Shown: piece after piece, positions 42,557 to 52,074 of the stretch
Position numbering within the stretch: the first letter of the stretch is position 1
How the letters are laid out: each line of letters begins with the position of its first letter
Source: Pythium myriotylum
Lineage: Eukaryota; Oomycota; Peronosporomycetes; Pythiales; Pythiaceae
DNA: 64,000 nucleotides
Assembly (NCBI GenBank): GCA_023091665.1
Contig: JALJCQ010000014.1
Location: 1,798,001 to 1,862,000 of the forward strand
Direction of reading: 5' to 3'
Translations under genes and position numbers: made by a program
Notes under the pieces: generated by a model
Database searches by the model: none
What the model saw: the letters and a program-made list of their open reading frames with translations, nothing else
Told to the model about the DNA's origin: nothing

Positions 42557-43174
42557 ATCCACCAACCAGGTGTGATTGTATGATTCTGCGAGCTGCAGTC
42601 GTTTCGTTGGTTGGCTAATGACGGTTCTGCGCTTGCAGCGTACAGGGGTCGGCGAGGTTACCGAAGAACCTAGCATGGATACGGTATTGGCACGATCTTT
42701 ACAACCCCCGTGTACCAGAACAGCAAGAAAGGTATCTTCGACTCTTTGTGCACCAAGTGTATCGCTATTGAGATAGACCTGCTTGTCTTCAAGTGGCCTG
42801 GTGTCTCTTTCGACACCAAGCAACCTATCGTCCTACCAGTAAATACTATCGTGAAATCTTGTGCACAATTCGTGTGACTTGCTGGGGAACTTCTCCAAAC
42901 TGCAGTGCTGCCATGGCACAACGTGATTGTTTTGTTCTTCGGGTCCGGAGGGGCTAGCGCTGCGGAGTTGCAGGCACCGCTGTGCTGGGAGGTGAACAGG
43001 AACCGGTAGAAGTCGGTACCGAAGCGATCAAATTCTAGAAAACAGTTTTATAACCTTTTTCCGACACTTCCGACGTCGAATCACCTGAAACTGATATCTA
43101 TGGTATCCATGGCGATGTTGGGTGGTGGCGGTAGTGACGCAGACGTCGAATTCCGATCCGACTGCTGAGTCCTC
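42557..43174. other. Intergenic region with one unexplained open stretch
   Basis: Most of the 618 bp shows no gene. A GT-AG pair (about 42571-42639) could be an intron in the OST4 3' UTR. A plus-strand stretch at 42674-42877 stays open for 67 codons with protein-like composition (I-F-T-T-P-V-Y-Q-N-S-K-K-G-I-F-D) but has no ATG or known family. The region just before 43175 is the promoter of the DnaJ gene. Confidence 0.35.
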
Positions 43175-44692
43175 ATGACGATTCGACGCGCGCGCCAAGT
43201 CATCGTGCAGTTAGCCCACAACCGCCACCAGACACTCCTCGGCAGTGCTGGAGCATGGCGTGCGCGGACGTTTAAAACGCGCTCTTCAGCAGCCACTCTC
43301 TTCGCGTCGCGTACTACTCAGCAGCGCGGAGCCCAGCATCTGCAGCTGGCCGCTGGTTTTCACAGCACCCCAGTCACTCGTGCTCAGAAGCGCGACTACT
43401 ACGATGTACTGGGCGTGTCCCGCGACGCTGACAAGAACGAGATCAAGAAGAAATACTACCAGTTGGCGAAGAAATACCACCCCGACACCAACAAAGACGA
43501 CCCGGACGCTGCGAAGAAATTCGCCGAGGCTACTGAGGCGTGGGAAGTGCTCGGAAACGAGGAAAAGCGACAGCAGTACGACACCTTTGGTCATGCTGGC
43601 ATGGATCCGAACAGTGGTTTTGGAGGTGGTTCCGGCGATTTCCATGGCTTTGAAGACATTTTTGGATCGATGTTTGGCGGTGGTTTTGGCGGTGGTGGCC
43701 GCCGCGCCGCAAATCAGCCTCAGCGTGGCGAGGATATTCAAGTTAACATCACGCTGAACTTCATGGAGGCCGTGAACGGCACGACGCGTGATCTGAACAT
43801 CACGGCGAATGAACAATGCGGAACTTGTGACGGGTCCGGAGCCAAGCCGGGAACGAAGAAGCAGACGTGTCGCCAATGCAACGGCTCAGGAGTCGAAATC
43901 ATGCAGCAGGGTTTCTTCGCAGTTGAAACGCCTTGTCGTCGCTGTCGAGGATCTGGATCGATTATTGAATCGCCTTGTGGTACATGTCGTGGCAAGGGAA
44001 CAGTCAAGAAGCCGCGCACAGTTGAAGTCAAGATCCCAGAAGGTGTGGACCAAGGCATGAACTTGAGGCTTGCGCACCAGGGTGAACCAGGCAAGAATGG
44101 AGGCCCGTCCGGTCATTTGTATGTTGGCATCAATGTCCAGCCAGATCCGTTCTTCAAGCGTCGTAAGACAGACGTCTACGTGGACGTCCCAATCTCGATC
44201 GCTCAAGCTGTCCTAGGTGGTTCGATCGTTGTCCCCACCTTGACAGGTGAAGTGGAGATGAAGGTATGTCACCGCGATTGTGACGACGAAGGTTTACTTG
44301 TGGCGACTGACCTCGTTTCTCCCATTTAAGATCCCGAAAGGAACACAGCCCGACACTGTGCTGCAAATGCGAGGCAAAGGTATCAAGGAACTCAACTCAA
44401 ACCGCCGTGGCTCGCAGCTCGTGAACTTGCAAGTTCAGATTCCCAAGTACGTGTGCCTCTTTGAATGCCAATGTATCGATATTGACCACACTCACCCACG
44501 ATGCTCTGTAGAAAACTTTCACCTCGGCAGGAAGAACTAATGCAGCAGTTTTTGGAGGAAGAGCAAGAGCTCGCAAAGAAGGGCGAATCCGCGTGCAAGT
44601 CGCACACGTTCGGGGACACCGTGCGTGATACTGTGAATCGGATAAAAAGATTCGTGAAGAGCAAGACAGACACGGCAAGCGAATCCACATAG
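43175..44692 (+). CDS. Mitochondrial type I DnaJ (Mdj1/DNAJA3-type) co-chaperone
   Basis: Three exons: 43175-44263, 44331-44446, 44512-44692, 461 residues; the introns (67 and 65 nt) restore the C-terminal domain and tail. The Arg/Gln/Ala-rich first 65 residues are a mitochondrial presequence. The J domain (about 72-138) has Y-Y-D-V-L-G-V and the H-P-D Hsp70 contact. A Gly/Phe-rich region follows. The zinc-finger domain has four C-x-x-C-x-G-x-G repeats (C-D-G-S-G, C-N-G-S-G, C-R-G-S-G, C-R-G-K-G). The C-terminal substrate domain includes [10 protein letters not shown] and G-H-L-Y-V. It presents unfolded proteins to mitochondrial Hsp70. Confidence 0.94.
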
Positions 44693-44804
44693 AACAGCTC
44701 GATGATCTAGAGAACAACTAGTGCCGTTCCCTCTAATCAATTTATGAGCGAACGACAGTACGTAGGTGGAGTTTGCTCTGTGAATGTCAATCACAGTGAT
44801 TGAA

Positions 44805-45122
44805 TCAGAGCAAGAAAATGTCTTCGTTTGGAGTGCGGAAGACCCGTGTCTTCATGGTAGGCACGTCCAGTACCTCGTTGATCTTGCTTGACACCTCCTT
44901 GAACTCGGAGCTATTCACCCAGCGATCGTAATCCTCCTTGGAACGCCACTCGGAAAACACAACGTATTTGTGTTGGTCGTCCACTTGGTTGTAAGTCTCG
45001 ACGCTCAGCAGTCCCGGTTGAGCACGCACTTTGGCCTTGACTTTTTCCATCAGGCGCGCGACCGTAGGCTCGTAGCCGCGCGTCATGATGCGCTCGCTGA
45101 TGACACGGATCTTTCCCTTCAT
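44805..45122 (-). CDS. ABM-domain (dimeric alpha-beta barrel) protein, intronless copy
   Basis: A single exon of 105 residues, all within an antibiotic-biosynthesis-monooxygenase-type ferredoxin-like fold: I-R-V-I-S-E-R-I start, a helix with V-A-R-L-M-E-K-V, the G-L-L-S-V-E-T-Y strand, K-Y-V-V-F-S-E-W, and Y-D-R-W-V-N-S. The conserved P-G-L-L and W positions are present. Members are small oxygenases, heme-degrading enzymes or stress proteins, and substrate cannot be predicted. Its paralogue at 45448-45895 has the same length and N-E-D-I-F-L-L/K-E-D-I-F-L-L end but two introns. Confidence 0.82.
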   Translation of the reverse strand: MKGKIRVISERIMTRGYEPTVARLMEKVKAKVRAQPGLLSVETYNQVDDQHKYVVFSEWRSKEDYDRWVNSSEFKEVSSKINEVLDVPTMKTRVFRTPNEDIFLL

Positions 45123-45447
45123 CGCTCCCTGCGGATTTCACGAATGCTTTCGTCTGCAGTCGTCACAGAAGACCGGAAAGCGGATCGTCTAATGCCACTT
45201 CATCGTGAAGTAGCACTGTGTAAGCCACAATAATGACACACGTCGCAGATTTCAGCTGCACATCCTTGCTTCAGCTTTCTCCAAGACATCCATCATCTCC
45301 TGCATGTTACCCCACAACTTCAGAAAGGAGAGGATTCGGGTGAATATGCGTGGATAATATTAACAGGAATGCAGTCAACGCGCAAGCAGGCAGAGAGGAA
45401 ACTGCTGTTGATCAAACTGCTGTTGATCGAAATCAGCGAGAGACCGT
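45123..45447. other. Intergenic region between the ABM paralogues
   Basis: 325 bp between two same-strand paralogues. No gene is evident. A short imperfect direct repeat near 45411-45432 (CTGTTGATC- repeated) is the only local pattern seen. Confidence 0.4.
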
Positions 45448-45895
45448 TCACAAGAGAAAGATATCCTCCTTCGGGGGCTGGTAAATCGTCGTGCGCTTGC
45501 CGGGCACGTCCAGCACTTCGTTGATCTTCTCCGTGCACTCTTTGAAGTCCTTGCTGTTGACCCACGCGTCGTAGTCCTTTTTCGATTTCCACTGAATCAT
45601 CGGACATTAACCATACGGGCTCGTCAAAAAGATACTTTCCGCCAACACTCTTACCTCGGAGAGCACGACATACTTGTGATGGTCATTTACGTCGCTCAGT
45701 GTCTCCAGCGAAATGAGACCCGGCTGCTTGCGCACGACGGATTGGACCTGCACGAGGAGCGCGGACGTTGATACCTCTACGACTGATCCGAGGCCCAAGG
45801 TCAGTACGTACGTTCTCCATCAAGCGCTGCACGGTGGGCTCAAAGCCTCGGCTCATGATGCGCTCGCTAAGCACGCGGATCGGTCGGGAGCTCAT
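45448..45895 (-). CDS. ABM-domain protein, two-intron paralogue
   Basis: Three exons reading down: 45895-45812, 45747-45655, 45591-45448, 106 residues. Both introns (64 and 63 nt) have GTACGT or GTAAGA donors and CAG acceptors. The spliced product aligns along its whole length with the neighbour at 44805: I-R-V-L-S-E-R-I-M-S-R-G, Q-R-L-M-E-N-V, Q-P-G-L-I-S-L-E-T-L, K-Y-V-V-L-S-E-W, D-A-W-V-N-S, E-K-I-N-E-V-L-D-V-P. A tandem duplication is clear. The role is the same as the paralogue's and unknown in detail. The gene is invisible to simple ORF finding because every exon is under 150 bp. Confidence 0.85.
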
Positions 45896-46435
45896 GGTGC
45901 GTTTGGTGGCTGCTTCCGGTGAAGGAGATCGCGTGTTCGCTGCTTTGGTTCTGTTCTGCCCGACGGGTTCGTCGACGTGCACAGCATGAAGTCGCAAGGT
46001 TTTTCATGCAAAACCTCGTATTGCAGATTTGCGCAAACAACTGGCGTGACATCAGGTACTTCATTAAGATATCCTGCTAGGTGCTCTGTCTACAGTGTCC
46101 ATGGGATCACCGTACTCTGCTGCGGCAGGACCACCGACATGAAGACGACGATGAACTCTAGCACAGTGCTGTGCCAGCGCCGACCGCGTTCCCCCGCTCC
46201 AGCTTTCTTGAAGCGAACATCGGCACCCCTGGAAAATGCGCCGATTGCGGGAAACCAAACGCCACGTCTCGCACTCAGTGCGTGAGTGCGAGGCACGAAG
46301 AAGACGGAGCTTCGAGGTCATCTCTCGCCCGAACTATTCCGACGATGTTGGAACAACCGAAGTACTTTTTGTCGTGCTGTCTGCTGTGCATGTGCTGCAG
46401 TCGTGGATTTCAACTTGAAGTCACTATTCTTTAGA
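45896..46435 (+). other. Region upstream of the pseudokinase with possible zinc-ribbon exon
   Basis: No complete gene could be built. The stretch 46162-46281 reads like an exon: it follows a TAG acceptor, contains G-K-C-A-D-C-G-K-P-N (a C-x-x-C knuckle) with a further cysteine, and ends at a canonical GTGAGT donor. In the same frame upstream (46096-46158) D-H-R-H-E-D-D-D-E-L also looks coding, broken by the TAG at 46159-46161. These may be 5' exons of the pseudokinase gene, but I found no frame-keeping splice from here into 46436. Confidence 0.3.
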
Positions 46436-47950
46436 ATGACAAACGCGTCTTTTCACGCTCCCATTCTCATCTTCAAGAGCTGTGAGTGCGTTGAAGCCAA
46501 GACCAACCCCGGCTGGGTACGAATGACAGGACGGTCACCCGTCGTGATCGCAACAGGCCGTCTGGGCCGTATCCACCCATGCATGATTCACGATGACGCT
46601 GTGTACGCGAATCTGAAAGTCCCGGTTCTCCCGCTGCGGCTGACACGACTGCTGGCAGGGGGTCGATGGTTGGTGCAGTTCAAGTAGCTACTACAACTAC
46701 CCCCACACTCGCCAGGGCCCTCCGCGATGCACTCGCACTGGAGCTGGATCGATGGAGTGCGATTGTCGATCATGATCATATCTATCAGTACAACTCGGCC
46801 AGGATTATCACCACGGAAGAGGGTGCTACAAATTCCCGGAAGCGCCACGAGGTCCACTTGGTGGCAAATCGAGCTATTACGAAGGATCTGTCCGCTCTTT
46901 TGAAAGAGTTTGGTCACTTTCACACCACGACCGTGCGCCATTTCATACAAAGGATCGCGTATGGCCTTGACGGCTTACATCGGGTTGGCCTTGCTTGCGG
47001 TGGAGTAAGTCATGAGATCTTCTACCACGAGGCAACGAAGAGAATTGACCGGATATCGCTTTAGCTCTCGCTATCGAATGTGTTTCTCTCAGGAAGCTAC
47101 GTTCAAGTTGCAGCATGGTTCCCATCGTTGGAGTCTCTCCAGGCGCTCGATCACAGCCAGAGGTAGTAAGATAGTTTCTCAAGTCTTTCGTACCATCTCT
47201 GATCCCGTTCTGAACAGCCAGGTTTTCGCCGACAATCCATTCGTCCAGAGTATTCTGCGTCGGCATGCAGGATCTGACTACAATGAGCTGAGGAGTCGTG
47301 ATGTTCGAAGCATTGCTTTCATGGTTGTTGAAATGCTCACAGGGAGTCGAGTGAATTTTGCCTGCCACCCAAGGCCAATGGAAGATATACTTCGGCAACT
47401 CTCACTAAACTCTGATGAGTATAGATTTGTGAAAGACGTACTACAGCATGGAGCATCCTTCCAAGATCTTCTAACGCACTCGTACTTCTTAGGCAATGTA
47501 ATGCCTCCCAATATGGCACAAATTGCAAACTTACAATCCAATCCCCCATGCAACTTCCTTCCAGCTTTGCTTCAGAAGGAACTGCAGAAGTGCCGTGCAT
47601 TGCAGCGGAACAATGCCCAGCAGATCCGAGGCTGGTTCTCGCAATTCGAGAAAAAGTTCAATCGTAAGCCTCACTCAGATGAAAAGCCGCCCAATTTGCT
47701 CCGATTGCAGCGACAGTGCCAAGTTTTCCACGAGCGAATTGAAGAACTCGAGCGAAGAATACGATACATCGGCGTTGTCGACATCGAAATCGGGCAGACA
47801 GTAGAGAGTGTCGAACCAATGCACCAAACATACGCATCTGTTGCAGTTCTCGAGATCGACACTGAGATGCAGTCTACTGGATTCAATGAACCTATAGTAG
47901 ACTTTCGTCGCCGATCGCCTGCTCAGAACGCGTTTCTTCGACATGCCTGA
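46436..47950 (+). CDS. MAP3K-like pseudokinase (5' end uncertain)
   Basis: Exons joined by eye: 46436-46481, 46557-46602, 46659-47004, 47065-47162, 47218-47950, 422 residues from the first ATG in frame; introns are 55-75 nt. The kinase fold is recognisable: a glycine-poor N lobe, A-L-R-D-A-L-A-L-E-L-D-R-W in place of the C helix, L-S-A-L-L-K-E-F-G-H-F (a MAP3K hallmark), G-L-D-G-L-H-R-V-G-L-A, R-D-V-R-S-I-A-F-M-V-V-E-M-L-T-G, and L-L-T-H-S-Y-F. Catalytic residues are gone: the VAIK lysine position reads A-V-Q-V, HRD is replaced around A-C-G-G-L-S-L-S-N, and DFG reads A-W-F. A coiled coil follows the kinase fold. A scaffold role in MAPK signalling is inference. The first two exons are the least certain. 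Confidence 0.72.
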
Positions 47951-48076
47951 CATTACTCAAGTAATTTGGATCTAAAGTAGCCAAAATATCGTCCGACCAA
48001 GTTGAGTGAACCTTTCGTGAAAAACAAATTAAGCCATGGGGGTCACGACTACCATGGAACATATTTGCATAAATGT

Positions 48077-49802
48077 TCATCGAGGAATGTAACAGTTGCC
48101 GAATACGTCCGGAGAGTCTCGAACGAGGTCCCACACCCATGGTTCATCAACTCGGGGATCATAAGTCTTGATCGGAAGTCCGTATGGAAGCGGTAATACG
48201 CACGAAGTCGTTGCCGTAGATTCTGCATCACTCCCGAAAATCGTTAGCTGGGTCTGCTTGGGTGATTTCTCACTGGATTTCCGATCGGGGAGGAACAACA
48301 CACCCAGCTCGTATGACCGAACCATGAATTGAGTCCTATTCTTCTGGAGAGAACCCCATGCAGCTTTACTGAGATTTGAGCTGGTCAGGATTGCCCAGTC
48401 GACGTGACCATTCTGTGAAGGGTCAATCCTCGCGTACGACTTCATGTGGGGCATCGCATTCTGTCGGTATAATGAATTCGGTGGTGTCCATTTCCGCAAA
48501 TACCTGTGCAAGAACGGTTTCATGTTTTTGAGGGGACAAGGCACTGCTCGTCCTGCATTCCAGCCCTCTCTTGAATTCCGCTAATTGGTAACCAAAACTG
48601 TCAAATTCTGTTGTCTGTACCATAGGAATTGGGTAGAAGCTTACCACATCTTCAACAGCCGGCCAGATGATATGAAATGACTTAACAGGCAGCACCTCTT
48701 CACTTGAAGTAAACCCAGGCATCAGGCTTTGCGTGAATTCACCAAAGAGCCACTTCTCGTCGAGGGAACCCATACTTGAGAACTGGCACACTAACGGGTG
48801 GTCGCGAGCGGACAAGTTGAGTAGATGCAAGAGTCTAAGCAGGAAATCATGAGACTTCGGTCAGAGTACGTGATCTGATCTTTGCTTACTTTCGCACTCG
48901 CATGTGGCCATACTTGTCAATATCTAACATGATGTACCATTAGACCTGGGCGAAGGTCGACTTGAAAAGAGGGCTTTACCTTTCCCCGTGTAAACACCTG
49001 GGACTGACGGCACCAACGCGACTTTTGCCGTACGAAAGTCGTAGTCGTGGACTCTAGCGCAGAAGTCAGCCACAGGTTTGCCTAGCTTTCGAAGATAGTC
49101 AGTCAAATCTTGTTCAAAGTCAACCTCAGGTACTGCTGGTTCGGATCGTGTCAAGGAGGCTGTCTTCAAGGGGAAATCCTGGGTCCATACGCCTTGAGTT
49201 TTATTGTTCCAGTCGATCGGTATGAAATTTGCCGTACAAATCATGACACGGATGAACGTCGCGTAAATCACAATCATCATTTTTGTGTGGTGTGTTCCGT
49301 AGGGAATGGGGAGCCGTGGTGCAATGAGGGTCACGTTCTTGAGTGCACGGCACTCCTCTGTGATCAGTGTGTGGTCTCGTTCTCCGTGAACGAGGAGTAC
49401 TGGCACTTCTTCAAGGCGTGGGCATTCACGGAGTAGCCACGGTACATCGTACATGTAGTTTGTAAGGAGACACTGTGAGAAGTCTCCTTCGAGCAAATCT
49501 TTCAAGCCAATTGCAAACTCTTCAACCACACATTGAACCATTAGTCGTCCGTGTAAGTGCATCCACATCCGACCTAAGAGCTCAACATGCGCACCGTTGT
49601 GGTGGCCAGGAGCATCCTGGAGTTTTGTGAGGCGAAACCCGAGGGGGGCTTTGGTCGACGGATCAGCGCGCTTTGCCGACGACGTCCCGCGTGGTGGAGA
49701 CGGGGATCCGGTGAGATCAATGGTATCGTGTTCAGCGTCTGCTCGCCTCGTGCGCGCTCGCTTAGGTGGTGGCACATCAGTGGAAGACAAGCGCGACTCC
49801 AT
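48077..49802 (-). CDS. TDP1: Tyrosyl-DNA phosphodiesterase 1
   Basis: Four exons reading down: 49802-48980, 48923-48890, 48834-48645, 48580-48077, 516 residues; introns are 55-64 nt. The 34-bp second exon (D-I-D-K-Y-G-H-M-R-V-R) is easy to miss. The basic N terminus has a nuclear-type K-R-A-R-T-R-R. The first catalytic motif is T-H-H-T-K-M-M and the second N-A-M-P-H-M-K with S-S-N-L-S-K-A-A-W-G, so both H-x-K pairs of the phospholipase-D fold are intact. S-Y-E-L-G-V-L-F-L-P and P-W-V-W-D also match. TDP1 removes topoisomerase I peptides and other 3' adducts from DNA. It lies head to tail with the carbonic anhydrase. Confidence 0.94.
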
Positions 49803-49905
49803 AGTTTCAATCTCGGCGTTTCCCACAAGCACTTCACAAATGCCACGTAATATTCTAAAACAATACATTCCGGTGGATGGCTAACTTCCGAAGACTGCAA
49901 GTTTA

Positions 49906-50955
49906 TCAGAGCGCCATTTGGCGCTGAAAGTGCTCCGCGAGCTTGTCAGCACAGATCGTCGACTTGTCCCTCTCGCCTTGGAGCACAGTAGCAATCGCGC
50001 TCTCTACTTCTGACTCGCTGAACAGCAACGGCTCGTTAAGCATGGCTCGCTTGAGATACTTGACACTCACACGGCCCGGCTCCTCGTCGTGGCCCTCGAT
50101 AAGGGTGTTGATCATATTTGACTGCAACTGCGCGCGGCGCAGGGGTGCCTCCGTCGGGAACGAGTGCAACCGGTAGATGGAGCGATATTTTTTAACGTAC
50201 GACTGGAAATCGACGTCCAGTTCCTTGAGCTCTCCGTTGCTGAGATTGTACACAAGACCATGAATTCTTGGGAAGCCGTACTTCACTTGATGACGCTGCA
50301 CGAGGCCGATCTTGAAGATGTTCATGCACTGTTCTACTGTATTGAGTTCGATCATCCGGTTGAGTCGAGCCTCCGAGTCCTCGATTTCCTGGAGCTCATC
50401 ATAGTGGATTCGGCACACTGCGAGCAAAGATTAAAGTCAGTGACGCATTCACTTTGGATTGAAATAGATGGCCACGGGCCTACCATCTCGAATGTTGCGA
50501 AGCCAGTTGTCGAGGAGCCCAAGATGCTTGTTATCCATCGCAGCACGGACACCACCGCAGCCGTAGTGGCCGCACACGATGATATCCTTCACCTTGAGAT
50601 GCTCGACCGCATACTGGATGACTGAGAGGGCGCTCACGTCGTTCGCCACGACCATGTTGGCCACGTTTCGATGCACAAACATCTCGCCAGGTGCGAGACC
50701 GGTGACTTCCTCCGCTGGCACGCGGGAGTCAGAGCATCCAATCCAGAGGTACTGCGGGTGCTGGCCCTTGGAGGTCTTGTCAAAGTAGTCTGGGTCGAGC
50801 AGCTTCTTGCCTTCGCGCCACTTCTTGTTGTTGTCGAAGAGCCGTTCGAGCGAGGAGGGATGGTGCGCGATCGACGATGCGGCTCGCGCGACGCGCGTGC
50901 TCGCGCCGTGCGCCGCTCCGACGCGGTTGAGCCCGACAGCCAAGCGATGCCACAT
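49906..50955 (-). CDS. Beta-carbonic anhydrase with C-terminal extension
   Basis: Two exons, 50955-50484 and 50417-49906, 327 residues; the 66-nt intron joins N-I-R-D to V-C-R-I-H-Y. The Arg/Ala/Ser-rich first 30 residues suggest a mitochondrial presequence. The beta-class zinc site is intact: C-S-D-S-R, then H-Y-G-C-G-G, with V-H-R-N-V-A-N-M between. The core ends near residue 225 after [13 protein letters not shown]. The remaining hundred residues ([18 protein letters not shown]) are not part of the usual enzyme and are not recognised. The enzyme interconverts CO2 and bicarbonate. The start overlaps a promoter shared with TAF12. Confidence 0.93.
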
Positions 50956-51320
50956 CGAGCGAGAAGGGAAGGAGGCGATGCGAGTCGAAGTGGGTGGACG
51001 GAGGAATCGAATCTCCCTCGCTGCCTTCCTTCGCGCTGGTCCCGTAGACTCGGCGTGGTGCCGTCAGTTCCTCGGATCTGGTTGGCCCGTCAGCCTGGGT
51101 ACGTCATTAGCGGGGCGGCTGTGATGCGGGGCGACTCGACAGAGCGCGTCAGCGTTGAAGAGTTGATACAACCCGTTATGTGACCATGGAATGGCATAAT
51201 GAACACTCGTTCGTATCAAGTCATCGGGTATCAGTTCGTATCCCCGGTAGAGCGCGTAACCCAGCACCGGCGTCTCAGAACGCGGTACGGTCAGCCAGCC
51301 GAGGCTCCCTTAGTGGCAAA
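50956..51320. other. Divergent promoter between carbonic anhydrase and TAF12
   Basis: 365 bp. The plus-strand frame leading into TAF12 remains open to 51180 but its Arg/Ser/His-rich content and lack of motif argue for 5' UTR. No other feature is evident. Confidence 0.4.
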
Positions 51321-51968
51321 ATGGCGGTCGACAAGAAGCAGCGGCTGGTGCCTGGCTCCATGTACATTCCCCCGACGCTCCCCCTGGCCATGGGCGGCGC
51401 CTCGCTATCGCCTGGCGGGCCAGGCGGAGCCTCCAGCGCCAGCCTCAGACTCGGCTCGTCGCCCCGATTCTCGTCCTCAGGCTCTGCGGCAAACGCCGCC
51501 ACTGCCAAAGCTCTGACCCCCAACAAACCATTGGGCGACTTGCTGCGCTCGATTGAGCCTCGTTTCTGCTTCCAGCCAGCGGTGGAAGAGCTCCTCCTTG
51601 ACATGGCTTCCGATTTTATTGAAGACGTCGTGGCATTCTCCTCCAGACTCGCCAAACATCGGCGGTCAACCGAACTGCAGGCCAAGGATCTCCAGTTCTG
51701 CCTCGCCAAGAACTATGGCATATCTCTTGCTGGTGCAGTAACCGACCGCTCGATCGCTCTCAACCCACTTGGTGCGGACGTACAGGTCAGGGCGCGGCCA
51801 GGAAAAAATTCGCTCCACATGCATCGTATTGCGCTCAAGAGGCAGACAATGCAGCGCGCCTCGTCGAAGCTGAAGCGAAACTTGGGGGTCAAGATTAGCG
51901 ACGCCGCTGCCGCGAGGAAGACCGTTCAACGCAAATCTAGCACAGCCGGGATCGCAGACCCTAAGTGA
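51321..51968 (+). CDS. TAF12: TFIID subunit TAF12 (histone-fold)
   Basis: 215 residues from ATG 51321, chosen because the frame upstream has no motif. A Gly/Ser-rich N terminus precedes the histone fold (about 75-140): L-G-D-L-L-R-S-I-E-P, V-E-E-L-L-L-D-M-A-S-D-F-I-E-D-V-V, then R-L-A-K-H-R-R-S-T-E-L-Q-A-K-D-L-Q-F. This is the TAF12 signature, which pairs with TAF4 in TFIID and with Ada1 in SAGA. A basic C-terminal tail of about 60 residues, rich in K and R, is longer than in most TAF12s and might contact DNA. Confidence 0.88.
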   Translation: MAVDKKQRLVPGSMYIPPTLPLAMGGASLSPGGPGGASSASLRLGSSPRFSSSGSAANAATAKALTPNKPLGDLLRSIEPRFCFQPAVEELLLDMASDFIEDVVAFSSRLAKHRRSTELQAKDLQFCLAKNYGISLAGAVTDRSIALNPLGADVQVRARPGKNSLHMHRIALKRQTMQRASSKLKRNLGVKISDAAAARKTVQRKSSTAGIADPK

Positions 51969-52074
51969 GTATTTCGAATATCGTCTCAACAGATCAATAT
52001 ATTGGCAGACACTTGATGCAAATTCAGTCCACTGCAAACTGCAATCTCAACCTACTACACACGTTGACCTATGT

